A stretch of DNA of 64,000 bases, from assembly GCF_000372725.1 (NCBI RefSeq), contig NW_005195301.1:906312-970311 (forward strand), in the 5' to 3' direction. Positions within the stretch are counted from its first letter, which is position 1; the number at the start of each line of letters is the position of its first letter. This document shows, piece by piece, positions 18,706-29,062 of this stretch. The notes below the pieces were generated by a model, which worked only from the letters and a program-made list of their open reading frames with translations, did not search any database and was not told the DNA's origin. Origin of the DNA: Emiliania huxleyi CCMP1516. Its lineage: Eukaryota > Haptophyta > Isochrysidales > Noelaerhabdaceae. A program made the position numbers and the translations under genes.

Positions 18706-18822
18706 ACGCGGTATGGGAGAGTGTGCGCGGCGCCGCCTATGGGGAAGGGTCCGGAAGGGTCCCGGAAGGGCCCTGGAAGGCGGACGCGGTGCGGGAGAGT
18801 GTGCGTGGCGCCGCCGCTCACG
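18706..18822 (+). repeat. Insert of GGAAGGGTCC repeats between duplicated exon ends
   Basis: TACGCGGTATGGGAGAGTGT and GCGCGGCGCCGCC occur before the insert, and a near-copy (GACGCGGTGCGGGAGAGTGT, GCGTGGCGCCGCC) after it. The insert TATGGGGAAGGGTCCGGAAG and its decamer repeats are of the minisatellite-intron type. Confidence 0.6.
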
Positions 18823-18831
18823 TGCTCGCCG

Positions 18832-18953
18832 TAGAGCGTCGCCTGTGGTGCTAGTGACTAATAATTTAAGATTGACAACTGAGAGCGTCGCCTGTGGTGC
18901 TAAAAACGAATCATTTATGATTGATAGTTGAGAGCGTCGCCTGTGGTGCGTGG
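18832..18953 (+). repeat. GAGCGTCGCCTGTGGTGC triplicate with AT-rich spacers
   Basis: Three copies of an 18-bp sequence (near 18833, 18881 and 18931) are separated by two roughly 30-bp AT-rich spacers, each ending TTGAxAxxTGA. GAGCGTCGCCTCGCC recurs at 19078 and 19147. The spacers differ from each other by point changes, so the unit has duplicated and then drifted. Confidence 0.6.
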
Positions 18954-19011
18954 AGGACGTGTCGGTCATTGGAGTTGGAGCTGATCATTGGTGGTCGAGC
19001 GTCGCGTCGTC

Positions 19012-19205
19012 GATGTCGCCATATCTCCCCATATCTCGCCATATCTCCCCATATCTCGCCATATCTCCCCATGCAGAGCGTCGCCTCGCCATATCCGCCT
19101 CGCCATATCTCCCCATATCTCCCCATATCTCGCCATATCTCCCCAGAGCGTCGCCTCGCCAGATCTCCCCATATCTCCCCATATCTCGCCATATCTCGCC
19201 TCGTC
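19012..19205 (+). repeat. CCATATCTCCCCATATCTCG minisatellite
   Basis: About 18 ten-base units alternating CCATATCTCC and CCATATCTCG. The same decamer fills introns at 19845-19905, 50975-51017, and (reverse complement) 51105-51290 and 61485-61740, so it is a recurring insert type in this genome. Confidence 0.8.
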
Positions 19206-19484
19206 GAGAGGGACGTCGACGGCGACAACCTGACAGACACCACCAAACCGACTCAACGAGCTCTGCCACACCGGGCCGACGGGGGCGGCGGAGACCACGC
19301 CGCCGATCCCTGCGGGCGCGCATCCAGTGCAGTGCAGTCTACAGGGCAAGCGGCAGCCCCCACCGTCCCGGCCGCCCAGACGGAGTACGCGTCGGACGGG
19401 TCCTCCACCGCACACGCGACGCGATCGCCGGCGGCGAAGCGGCGCGGCTTGGCGGCGGGCTTGGCGGCGGGCGGCGGCAGGCAG

Positions 19485-19715
19485 TACGAGGTCCACTCGA
19501 GCCCATCCTAGTGGCGAGTGAGTGAGTGACCGCTCTGGTGTCCCAGTCGCAGTACGAGGTCCACTCGAGCCCATCCTAGTGGCGAGTGAGTGACCGCTCT
19601 GGTGTCCCAGTCGTTGGTCTATCCTAGTGGCGAGCGAGTGAGTGACCGCTCTGGTGTCCCAGTCGTTGGTCTAACTAGCTAGTGACCGGCCAACGAGCTG
19701 GCGGCAAGCAGTACG
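19485..19715 (+). repeat. Nested duplication built from SINE 3' fragments
   Basis: GGCAGTACGAGGTCCACTCG plus CATCCTAGTGGCGAGTGAG is present twice, a third truncated copy follows, and all are joined by GACCGCTCTGGTGTCCCAGT fragments that match the SINE-like repeat. The final GGCAAGCAGTACGACGCCCA is the diverged last copy. Confidence 0.55.
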
Positions 19716-19874
19716 ACGCCCACGTGGGCCATCTAGTGCGCGGCTTCATAGAATGCTTTGTGTGAGGCGCCCCTCCCCGAGGCAGAACCTGTCGCTGTCC
19801 TGGGCAGAGCACGGCTCCTCGCTCCCGGCTTCTCGCGGCTCCTCTCCCCATATCTCCCCATGCAGAGCGCCGCC

Positions 19875-20980
19875 TCATCGACATCTCCCCATATCTCGCC
19901 TCTCGGCTACGCGCGAACCTCCCGCTGCCCAAAGCAAACCTCGGCTCGGCACACGTAGACCTAAGGAACGGAACGCCAGCCCTTCAACGCCCATGCATTC
20001 AGCGCCTCGGCGCGGCGCACGCGCACACCTCGTCCGTCGGCACAGAGATGAGCCGTCCTTCGGGCGGGTCGATCTTGACCTGAATGAATGAATGGAAACT
20101 AATGAATTAACTTCATTAATGAGCCGTCCGTCGGGCGGGTCGATCTTGACCACGTACGGCAGCACAGTCTGGCCGGTAGGGTCGGCCGGGTCCTCCTCGT
20201 GTGTGGCCTGTGATGCAAGGGCCGACACGCCTGACTTGGTGACTCCTGCCCAGGATTGGTCGGGCCCTACTCCTCGCCTGCACGGCGATGCATGCTTCCG
20301 TCTCCACCGATACCAAATCACCACTCAACCTCCCTCGCCCGCTCGCTCGCCCAACGGGCAGTCTCGTCGGAAGGGCCTCGGAAGAGTCTCGGAAGTGTCT
20401 CGGAAGTGTGTCTCGCCTGGATGGTGCCGCTCGCCCACGGGCAGTCGCCTCCGATGTTGCACACCACGCGGTCGCCCCGCACGAAGCGGAGCGGCTGCTG
20501 CGCCTGCTCATACCTCGCAATGCACGCATCCACGCCCACGCCGACGCGCTGCTGGATGAGCTCGAGGTCTCCGGCGTGCAGCTCTGCGCGCCGCTCGTCG
20601 GTCATGCGGCCGACGGTGCCGGCCACCACCTCGTCCATCAGCTCGTTGTAGTCCTGCTGCGTCAGCCGCTGGAGCACGTCGTACTCCTGGAGACAGTCAG
20701 AGACGGCTCGGGGAAAGGTCTGTGCCGTGGCGGAGATGCCGCGCAGCGGCGTGGCGAGGCGCACGCAGAGAGAGCGTGGACGATCAGGCTCGTGTGGAGG
20801 TGAGTCGGGGGAGCGTGCTGTTGTCGATGGAGTGGTCATTGCTGCCTGGATCCGAAGCTCGACCGCCGCCTCGACGAAGAGCCGGTCCGGGACGACCCTC
20901 TCCGGCGGATTGCGAAGACGCGCGAGCGCCGCCGCCTGAAACGCGGCTCTTTCCTCCTCGGTCATGGGCTGCGACGACAT
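19875..20980 (-). CDS. Three-exon gene with a GDRVxCNxG...WxxGTI module
   Basis: Exon 1 (20980-20417) starts MSSQPMTEEERAAFQ and ends GDRVVCNIGGDCPWASGTIQ. Exon 2 (20207-20151) reads ATHEEDPADPTGQTVLPYV. Exon 3 (20079-19875) reads VKIDPPEGRLISVPTDEVCA and runs to a stop. Both junctions were chosen because they restore frame at CAG|GC...CAG|GC and GTG|GT...CAG|GT. The module GDRVxC..G..W..GTI..LPYxVxxDxGxLIxxPxD is a small SH3/Tudor-like beta-barrel common in algal proteins next to ankyrin or MYND domains; that link is from memory. The helical middle region is unassigned and the function unknown. Confidence 0.65.
20080..20150 (-). other. 71-nt GT-AG intron with 33-bp exon duplication
   Basis: The cleanest example of the intron pattern. 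On the minus strand the intron opens GTCAAGATCGACCCGCCCGA, a copy of the next exon's start. It then contains an AT-rich insert (TTAATGAAGTTAATTCATTA...) ending CATTCATTCAG, and the exon resumes GTCAAGATCGACCCGCCCGA. The two 33-bp copies differ at one base. Splicing gives VKIDPPEGRLI in frame. Confidence 0.85.
20208..20416 (-). other. 209-nt GC-AG intron containing a second duplication
   Basis: Donor CAG|GCGAGAC and acceptor CACAG|GCCACAC join TIQ to ATHEED in frame. Inside, GAGACTGCCCGTTGGGCGAG repeats part of exon 1 (GCGACTGCCCGTGGGCGAG) after a TTCCGAGAC decamer insert. Confidence 0.7.
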
Positions 20981-21083
20981 TGCCGGCGTTCACGCGCGCC
21001 CAGCGATGGCCCAAAAGAAGAAAAGGTCCGCGTGCTGTTTAATGCCTTCTCAAGCACTCCGGATTTTTATTCTTTTCCTCGCG

Positions 21084-22520
21084 ATGTCCACCCCGCCGCG
21101 CCGCCGCTCGCGCCGCCTCGCCCCCGCCTCCACCGCCGCTCCCTCGCCAGACACGCCGCCGCCCGCCCGCCTCCTCGACCTCCCCACGGACCTCCTCGTG
21201 CGCGCCATCTCTCACTGCGACCCCGCCGACATCGCTCGCGTCGCGGCCGTCTCGCTGCTCTTCCACGCCTCGCTTGCGCTAGAGGCCATCCGCTTGTGGG
21301 CGCAAGAGCGCGGCTTCGAGCTGCCGGCGCTGCCAGAGGGCGAGGGCTGTGCCGTGCGGTGGCTGTGCTATTCGGCGCTGCTGTGCGAGGCCAACCCGCC
21401 GGCGAGGCTGGCAGCAGGCGACCGGCACAGCGTCTTCGTCGTCGGCGAGGGGCGGCTCTCGTCGTGCGGCAATGCGCCGACTGCGCCGACCTTCTATTCA
21501 GGACTCCTCGGCCACGGCGAGGTGGTGACGCGGCTCACCACGCCGACCCGCCTCCCGTCGACGCTGGGCGCCGAGCGCGCCGTGAGCGTGGCGGCTGGAG
21601 AGTACCACTGTCTGGCCCTCACCGGCGGCGGCAGCGTCTGGAGCTGGGGCCATGGAGGCTTGGGCGCGCTGGGCCACGGCGACCATGAGCATCAGTGGCA
21701 GCCGACGAAGATCGAGGCCTTGACTGGCCAGCGCGTCGTCGCTGTGTCGGCTGGACGGAGCCACAATCTCGCCCTCGCCGCCAACGGAGCTGTCTGGAGC
21801 TGGGGCTGGGGAAGCTGGGGCGGGCTGGGCCACGGCGACCATCAGGACCAGCTGCTGCCCAAGAAGGTCGAGGCCTTTGCAGGGCAGCGTGTCGTCGCTG
21901 TGTCGGCTGGAGGCATGCACAGCCTGGCCCTCACCGCCGACGGCTCTGTCTGGAGCTGGGGCAATGGAGCCTTTGGCCGGTTGGGCCACGGCGACCGGCA
22001 ACACCAGCTGCTGCCGAAGAAGATCGAGACCTTCGCTGGCCAGCGCGTCGTCGCTGTCTCAGCTGGAGAGAGCCACAGTCTCGCCATCACCGATGGCGGC
22101 AGTGTCTGGAGCTGGGGCGATGGAGGCCAAGGCCGGTTGGGCCACGGCGACCAGCAGAGCCAGTTGCTGCCCGAGAAGGTCGAGGCCTTGGCGGGCCAGA
22201 GCGTCGTCGCTGTCTCGGCGGGAGGCCACCACAGCCTCGCCATCACCGCCGACGGCGCCGTCTGTAGCTGGGGCGATGGAGACTGCGGCAAGCTGGGCCA
22301 CGGCGACCAGCAGGAGCAACTGCTGCCGAAGAAGGTCGAGGCCTTTGCTGGGCAGCGCGTCGTCGCTGTGTCGGCAGGAGGCGGGCACAGCATCGCCCGC
22401 ACCGGCGACGGCGCCGTCTTTACCTGGGGCGTGGGCGAGGACGGCTGCCTAGGCCACGGAGAGGACCTGTCCAACCAACTGCTGCCCAAGAAGGTCGAGG
22501 CGTGGGCGCCGGGGCAGTGA
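21084..22520 (+). CDS. F-box / RCC1 propeller protein (RCC1-D)
   Basis: 478 codons from ATG 21084 in the family context TTTTCCTCGCGATGTCCACC; an upstream in-frame ATG at 20964 is less likely because it lies inside the divergent neighbour gene. F-box-like LLDLPTDLLVRAISHCDP, then about seven RCC1 blades. One linker differs from the family (EHQWQPTKIEALTGQ, shared with RCC1-G), which hints at gene conversion between these two copies. Intronless. Confidence 0.9.
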   Translation: MSTPPRRRSRRLAPASTAAPSPDTPPPARLLDLPTDLLVRAISHCDPADIARVAAVSLLFHASLALEAIRLWAQERGFELPALPEGEGCAVRWLCYSALLCEANPPARLAAGDRHSVFVVGEGRLSSCGNAPTAPTFYSGLLGHGEVVTRLTTPTRLPSTLGAERAVSVAAGEYHCLALTGGGSVWSWGHGGLGALGHGDHEHQWQPTKIEALTGQRVVAVSAGRSHNLALAANGAVWSWGWGSWGGLGHGDHQDQLLPKKVEAFAGQRVVAVSAGGMHSLALTADGSVWSWGNGAFGRLGHGDRQHQLLPKKIETFAGQRVVAVSAGESHSLAITDGGSVWSWGDGGQGRLGHGDQQSQLLPEKVEALAGQSVVAVSAGGHHSLAITADGAVCSWGDGDCGKLGHGDQQEQLLPKKVEAFAGQRVVAVSAGGGHSIARTGDGAVFTWGVGEDGCLGHGEDLSNQLLPKKVEAWAPGQ

Positions 22521-22824
22521 GACTAGATGAGCTCGCCGCCGCCGCCGCCGCACTCCATGGAGCGTTCGCCGTCGCCGACGTCGGCTCGCCGTCGCCGCGG
22601 CCGCCCTCCGCGGCGAACTTGCGGCCGTCACTGTCGGCATCGCCGTCGTCGGCATCGCAATGCCGCCTCCCTCGGGCAGCTCAGCCAGAAAAACACTCCC
22701 CGCCCCGGAGTTTGGAGTTAAAGACGCGGGCGCAGAATTTCTTTTGCTGAATTTCTTGCTCGGGTCGGGTTAGGGGCGGGGTTGTGGGGTGTGGACTGTG
22801 GTGGGGATGTCGGGGTGGGGAGTG

Positions 22825-22911
22825 GGTGAGCGCGGAGACGGTTTCTGAGGAAGCCGTCGCCCGCGCCTCGCCTGTCGCGCGAATCGTGTCGTGCGACCGC
22901 CTATAAAATTC
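22825..22911 (+). promoter_or_regulatory. Hairpin module plus TATA box upstream of RCC1-E
   Basis: GACGGTTTCTGAGGAAGCCGTC hairpin, then CGCGCCTCGCCTGTCGCGCG, TCGTGTCGTGCGACCGCC and TATAAAA at 22902-22908, 39 bp before the ATG at 22947. The same block order occurs inverted at 44400-44475 and in part at 9424-9480. It is the best core promoter candidate in the window. Confidence 0.6.
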
Positions 22912-22946
22912 TTGTTAGTTTTTCGCGGAAAATTCTTTTTCTCGCG

Positions 22947-24392
22947 ATGTCCACCCCGCCGCGCCGCCGCTCGCGCCGCCTCGCCTCCGCTTCCACCGCC
23001 GCTCCCTCGCCAGACACGCCGCCGCCCGCCCGCCTCCTCGACCTCCCCACGGAGCTCCTCGTGCGCGCCCTCTCTCACTGCGACCCCGCCGACATCGCTC
23101 GCGCCGCGGCCGTCTCGCTGCTCTTCCACGCCTCGCTTGCGCTGGAGGGCATCCGCTTGTGGGCGCAAGAGCGCGGCTTCGAGCTTCCGGCGCTGCCAGA
23201 GGGTGAGGGCTGCGCCGTGCGGTGGCTGTGCTATTCGGCGCTGCTGTGCGAGTCCAACCCGCCGGCGAGGGCGGCAGCAGGCCGTCAGCACAGCCTCTTC
23301 ATCGACGGCGAGGGGCGGCTCTCGTCGTGCGGCACAGCGGACGAGGACGAGGAGGACCTTGAGGAGGTTCCAGGCCCCCTTGGCCACGGCGAGGGCGTGA
23401 CGCGGCTCAGCACGCCGACCCGCCTCCCTTCCCCGCTGGGCGGTGAGCGTGCCGTGAGCGTGGCGGCTGGAGATTTCCACTGCCTGGCCCTCGCCGCCGA
23501 CGGCGCCGTTTGGAGCTGGGGCGGTGGAGCCTGGGGCAAGCTGGGCCACGGCGACCAGCAGACCCAGCTGCTGCCCAAGAAGGTTGAGGCCTTTGCTGGC
23601 CAGCGTGTCGTCGCTGTGTCAGCTGGAGGCATGCACAGCCTCGCCCTCGCCGCCGACGGTGCCGTCTGGAGCTGGGGCTTTGGAAGCCAAGGCCGGTTGG
23701 GCCACGGCGACAGGCAGAGCCAGCTGCTGCCCAGGAATGTTGAGGCCTTTGCTGGCCAGCGTGTCGTCGCTGTGTCGGCTGGAGGGAGGCACAGCCTCGC
23801 CCTCACCGCCAACGGAGCTGTCTGGAGCTGGGGCTGGGGAGGCCAAGGCCGGTTGGGCCACGGCGACGAGCAGCGCCAGCTGCTGCCGAAGAAGGTCGAG
23901 GCGTTTGCTGGCCAGCGCGTCGTCGCTGTGTCGGTTGGAACTGCGCACAGCCTCGCCCTCACCGCCAATGGAGCTGTCTGGAGCTGGGGCTTGGGAGGCG
24001 TGGGCCAGCTGGGCCACGGCGACACGCAGAACCAGCAGCTGCCGAAGAAGGTCGAGGCCTTTGCAGGGCAGCGCGTCGTCGCTGTGTCGGCTGGAGGCGG
24101 GCACAGCCTCGCCCTCACCGCCGACGGCGCCGTCTGGAGCTGGGGCAGCGGAGACGAAGGCCAGCTGGGCCACGGCGACGAGCAGCTGCAGCAGCTGCCG
24201 AAGAAGATCGAGGCCTTGGCGGGGCAGCGCTTCGTGTCCGTAGCGGCTGCGTGGCAGCATAGCCTCGCCATCACCGCTGACAGTGCCGTCTTCACGTGGG
24301 GCCACGGCGAACACGGCTGCCTAGGCCACGGAGAGGACCTGTCGAACCAGCTGCTGCCCAAGAAGGTCGAGGCGTGGGCGCCGGGGCAGTGA
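22947..24392 (+). CDS. F-box / RCC1 propeller protein (RCC1-E)
   Basis: 481 codons from ATG 22947 (TTTTTCTCGCGATGTCCACC). F-box-like LLDLPTELLVRALSHCDP, an acidic insert before the first blade (DEDEEDLEEVPG) and about seven RCC1 blades of very similar sequence (LLPKKVEAFAGQRVVAVSAG linkers). A TATA box sits 39 bp upstream, so this may be the parent or the best-expressed copy. Intronless. Confidence 0.9.
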   Translation: MSTPPRRRSRRLASASTAAPSPDTPPPARLLDLPTELLVRALSHCDPADIARAAAVSLLFHASLALEGIRLWAQERGFELPALPEGEGCAVRWLCYSALLCESNPPARAAAGRQHSLFIDGEGRLSSCGTADEDEEDLEEVPGPLGHGEGVTRLSTPTRLPSPLGGERAVSVAAGDFHCLALAADGAVWSWGGGAWGKLGHGDQQTQLLPKKVEAFAGQRVVAVSAGGMHSLALAADGAVWSWGFGSQGRLGHGDRQSQLLPRNVEAFAGQRVVAVSAGGRHSLALTANGAVWSWGWGGQGRLGHGDEQRQLLPKKVEAFAGQRVVAVSVGTAHSLALTANGAVWSWGLGGVGQLGHGDTQNQQLPKKVEAFAGQRVVAVSAGGGHSLALTADGAVWSWGSGDEGQLGHGDEQLQQLPKKIEALAGQRFVSVAAAWQHSLAITADSAVFTWGHGEHGCLGHGEDLSNQLLPKKVEAWAPGQ

Positions 24393-26750
24393 TGAGAAGG
24401 GCGAAGGGTGCAAGGTTCCGTGTTGCCGCGTCGCACACGTGCCTATTCGCGCCGCCGGCACTGGTGGTGGCTTGGGCGGCCCTCCGACGCTCGCCACCTG
24501 CGACGTATGCGAGAGTTGCGAGGGGCGAATTCGGGACGGATGAGACTGATGCATGGCTGTGATGTCAAAAAAAAACTGTTCAGTTTTACGAAAAAGGGAG
24601 CTACCTGCTCCGGCGACACTAGGGACTCGGGCCTGATCCCGCACAAAACATCTCCACACACTCTCTCCTCTCTATGACACGACTCTCCGACCTTGGGCTA
24701 GATTCCCATATTTCACCACAAGCGCCAAACTGCTTCGCCGCGCGCTGCTTACAGCGTCAAGTGCGGCCCTTAGCTGAGTAGAACTCGAAGTGGGCGTCGA
24801 GGGGGCCTATAGTAGAGTGTGAGCCCGCGCGCTGCAAAGCTCGAGTGTGGGCGATGGCGCGAGCTGGGCCATGTACTAATTGCGTGTGACTGTTTCTGCC
24901 GTCTTTGAGGGGGCGTGGGCGTAGGAGTGGTGCTCTGCTACCCTTGCAGCCGAGCGCCTTCTCTCAGCTCCATTGCCTCTAGGGGGTTGTGGCCGTGGAT
25001 TTGGCCCCCTAGCCCCCCTCTCCGAGAGCAGGCCTGTCCAGTCTGTGTGGGTGGGGCGCCGTCGTGGCGTGAATCTTGCCTGCCCGTCGTGGCGTGAATC
25101 TTGCCTGCCGATGTTGGGGTGTTGCCGAGGTGGCGTGTCGGGGTGTCGCCGTACGCGGAGGGTAGGCAAGCGGTGGTGGGGACGGGTTCCGGGGCTTTGT
25201 CGAGCGTGGTAGTCGCCTCTGGTCTCGAGGTGTGAATGGAGCTGTGTGTCAGCTCTGACTATCTCGCGTGATATCGGCCGCGTTGGCGGTTTCAGCGTGC
25301 TTCAGGCGAGGGATTTGGTTGGTGAGGGCGCGGGTGGAACGCGTCCGAGGGATCGCGGGCGCGGGCGAGTGCCGAAGGCGGTGTGGCGCGCCTCAGACCG
25401 AGGTCTGTTTGCGCCTGTTTGCGCCTGGTCGCTTGCATAGGGTCAATCTCGGCGGTTGAGTTAGTGTTGGCACCCCGAGTGACTGGCTTGATTGTTGGGC
25501 TGAGTGCGAGCCCTAGGGCGCCTCATCCGGCAGGCTGTCACTCGGCGGGGGTGGGGAACGCGAGACGGGGTCCATTTGTGGTTGGGACCGTGCGTGCGGG
25601 GTTGGGCGACTCGCAGCCGTGGGTGGGCACTGGGACATTGTTGACGCGCCTGCGGGCGTGCCTGCGGGCGCGTTTGAAAGCGCTGATGCGCCTCCTGCGA
25701 GCTATCCGTGGCAGCAGGAGCGCGGTTTTTCGTGAGAGGGTGTGAATCACCGTGTGTGCACCGGGCATTGGTGGATGGAGTTTAAGCGCGCAGAGGCGTG
25801 GTGAGAGGAGGGCGGCCATGCAGAGGCTGACTCGGGGATGCCTACTGGGATGGCGGCCGCAGGCTGCGGTGTGAAGGGCAGTCGCCGAACCACGGAGTCA
25901 AGGAGAGCCATAGAGCCGAAGAGCCACAGCAGTGGCCCGGCTGCCATCAGCAGCTGCTCTGCGAGATTGCATCTCGCTACTCTCGGTGAAGTAACTCTGG
26001 GTACAGGAATTGTATGCCCCTGCTGGCTGTGACCGGGATAGGCCCCCGTTGGCCCGGGGGAGCTGCGGCTCACGCCCAGCCCCCCGCGTGTCGTCGCCGC
26101 CATGAGTGCACGTGGAACCGCACAGAATGTGCGATTGGCACATGCTGGACCCGTTACCTCGCCTCGCGGCGAGGTCGGCGCGACAAACCGCAATCGAGCG
26201 GGCGCAGCCGCTACGATTGCGGCGGGCTGACCGGCGGTGAGCGCTGTCGCTGCCGCTCCGAGCTTCCCCAGAGTCAGCAGCACAGCAAGCAACCCGTGTA
26301 CGGCCTCACGCACAGTGGAGGGTTGTCGGCACCTGTCGGCGCCAGTCGCCCTTCCAGCGCAGTGAAGCCGCGCCGTGTGCTGCTGCCGAGCCGCCGCAAG
26401 TCGGCTTTGAGGCCGACTTGTGGCTGGCAGTGGAGCCCTGAGCATGCTCGAGGACTGTGCCAGAGTTGAGGTACTGCGGCGTACATTGCTCAACACTGCG
26501 AACGAATTTTGACATGAGACCAACGCGCATGCGTTGGTTTGCAGTGACCTCGCCTGCGTCGTGCGACGCGGCGCGGACCAGGTGAGGCGATCGTCCGCCC
26601 CGACGGCGGGCCGGACGGATGGGTACGTCGTCATAGGGTTCGCGACGATAAAAAAGATTTTTTTATGGCTGTGATGTCCGAACCCCGAGCCCGACAGACA
26701 TGAATGTACCGTGTAGAGTGCTGTTTTTCGCTTTCTCGCGTTGTGTCAGA
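24393..26750. other. Stretch without a confident gene
   Basis: Contains an A run near 24566, a tandem duplication of CGTCGTGGCGTGAATCTTGC at 25052-25107, and GT-rich DNA at 25200-25750. A long minus-strand open frame at 25747-26634 has composition expected of chance frames in GC-rich sequence and no domain. I would not annotate a gene. Confidence 0.35.
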
Positions 26751-26752
26751 TC

Positions 26753-26815
26753 GTGCCACGGCGACCCGCAACCATCGCCAGCAGAGCTGCCCAAGCAGGT
26801 CGAGGCCTTTGATGC
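26753..26815 (+). pseudogene. RCC1 blade fragment
   Basis: GCCACGGCGACCCGCAACCA followed by CTGCCCAAGCAGGTCGAGGC reads GHGD.Q...LPKQVEAFDAG, the end of one RCC1 blade of the local family. It is isolated, with no blades on either side, so it is a remnant left by deletion or a short retrocopy. Confidence 0.6.
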
Positions 26816-28800
26816 TGGTTGCTGGAGCGTGGACAGGGGGGGACAGCCGCGCGTAAAGCCGTAGCCCGCCGAGCGCCGAAGGGCGCCCCCCCCCCCCCCC
26901 CCCTTGTTGCGGCAGAAAATATTGAGAGTCTCAGGGGCGAGGGAGGGAGAAAGTTGAGAGAGCGGAGAGGGAGGAGAGATGGAGAGGAGAGCCACACCGC
27001 ATCGCCGTCGGGGGGAGAGGGGGGACGACACTGCTTCGGCAGCGTGCACCTCGATCCTGTACCGTGTTTGTGATGACCCCCCCCAATGAACACACCAGAG
27101 AGGGAGGGCGAGACGATCGAGGGGTCCCGTACCATGCGGAATCGACCCTATCCAGTGCTCAAGTGCTCAAGGAGAGTCTAGGGTACCCAAACTAGACCCC
27201 CCCCTTGGCGCGTCGTCTTTTCGTGCGAAACAGCGCGATCTGGGGCGGGGCATGGGGTGGGGCTACATGCGCTCGCGGGGCTCCCCGACGGGGCAGGCCT
27301 CGTGCTGATGGACCCAGCCGAGGTGCCCGACCAGTCGGAGTGGCGCTGACGCGCTGCGCGCGACCACCAGCCAGCTTTTGGCGGCGTCGAGGACGGTGCG
27401 TAGATCGCGCCGCCACTCTCCGGTCCATCCGGAATTTTGTCGTTTTAGTTAGCACTGCTGCTGCAGACAGGGCCCGCGTGACCCCATGCCCTTCCCATAT
27501 CTCGTGAGCTGAGGCGTGGCGTCACCCCGGTGACCGCCCACAGGTGGCGGATCGCGAGCGCGGCGGGTGTGCCGCTCGAGCAGACCAGGCTGAAGCCACC
27601 TCAGGACCCCACCTCGAGCCGGTGGCGCCACCCGCGACGCTGCCCGCCTTCGCCGCGCCAGCCACCTGCTCGCTGCAGCCGCAGCGCGCGGTGCCCGACC
27701 ACCGGCGCGCCCGCCCGCTCGCCTTCTCGCGCCGCCTCTCGGCGCGCAAAGCCGCTCACACACCGCGTACTCAGCCATCGGCGCGACATCACTCCCGCGC
27801 AGGCACCTCGCGACGGGTCGGCGCACTCGTGCGGCTCAACGCAGAACTACGGAGCGACCTCCGCCGCGGCTCGGCGCTGCCCATGGCAGCAACAGGTGCC
27901 GCCCCACCACCCGCCTGCTGCCTCTGCCTCTCTCAGCCATGCGACCCCTCCGCCAATGCACACCTCAAACGCGACGTCAGATCCCGCTGCGACTGGCAAC
28001 ATTCGCGGCGATGAGGCCTCCGCCAGCACTGATCGTCACAACTCGTCTGTTAAGCTACACGTTTTTGCCCTCTGCAGGTGAGCGGACCGCTGCAGCCGCG
28101 GTGGAGCCGCGGGTCGGGTGAGGGAATGACCTTTTGGCGCGGCGCTGCTATGTGCCTGCGCGCTCATGGCGCCTTCAGGGGTGCACCTGAGGCGTGTAGA
28201 CTGCGGGGCGCCGCGATAGCGCGGCGCCGACGGTTGTGTCGCGCACTGTCACACCGTCGACACGGTCACAGTGTGTGTGCAGTGCGTCCACTCCGGCGAC
28301 CGTGACGCCGTCGGTTCTCGCCTATACCGGCTAGTGTGGAGCTCTCAGTGTGGTTGCGTGTTTTACTAGTGATGCTGCACTAGGCGGCCCGTTTTTAGCA
28401 AAAAGCAGATACCACATCGCGCGTGGTCATCGAAAAACCGCATGTTCGCCCGTCTGGGACCTCTTCGTACGGCTCCAAAAACCGCTCCTTAACGACGGCT
28501 TCGCGGCCCGGCGGTCGATCTGCGCCTTCTCAGCGGTGGAGGGGATGTGGTAGGTACGTGCGGACCGCGTGGTGTTGCGACGGTTTGACGAGTCCGACTC
28601 CCAGCGTCGACTCTGCGACCCCACGGAGCCTCTGCTGCTCCGGGGGGGGGGTCTGCAGACCACCCGGCCGAACTTCAGAGTGGCGGTGCTCCTCAAATAC
28701 CGCTCAAACGCCCACGATGTTGTGGAGGGGACATATGCTGATGATCCTGGCCCGATTGGTTCGCTCAGAAAGCTTCTGGGCGGTCGTTAAGGTTCGCTCC
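26816..28800. other. Stretch without a confident gene
   Basis: C runs at 26887-26904 and 27080; short C-rich then TCGTCTTTTCGTG segment near 27196-27225 resembling 42222-42255. Open frames at 27530-28081 are arginine/serine-rich and probably not real. Nothing else is supported. Confidence 0.3.
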
Positions 28801-28837
28801 CCGCACACCGGCCCGGAGTTTGGGTACCCTAGAAGAG

Positions 28838-28945
28838 CCTTTGAGCCTTGGCACCAGCCAGGCAATTAGTTTGGCCCTGGCACACCAGCCTTGGCAGTTG
28901 ATTTGGCCTTGGCACCAGCCTTGGCGGGCGGGCACGCGATATGCA
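28838..28945 (+). repeat. TTTGGCCTTGGCACCAGCC dispersed repeat
   Basis: Three imperfect units of TTTGGCCYTGGCAYCAGCCxGGC, then GGCGGGCGGGCACGCGATAT. The same arrangement is found at 48826-48905, in both cases near an RCC1 copy or fragment. Confidence 0.6.
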
Positions 28946-29062
28946 CAGCCACACTACATTAGGTGCTCACCTCAACACCTTGGGTGCAGTCCCTCTGACC
29001 CTACCCCCTCCTGGCCGCATCCCGATAGTTGTGCGAGGGAGTTTGCTTTTCTCGTATTTTGT

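Noticed and set aside
25747-26634. A 295-codon minus-strand frame
   Set aside because: No domain, no homologous copy, Ala/Arg/Ser/Pro-rich composition as expected from chance frames, and no support from splice or promoter features.
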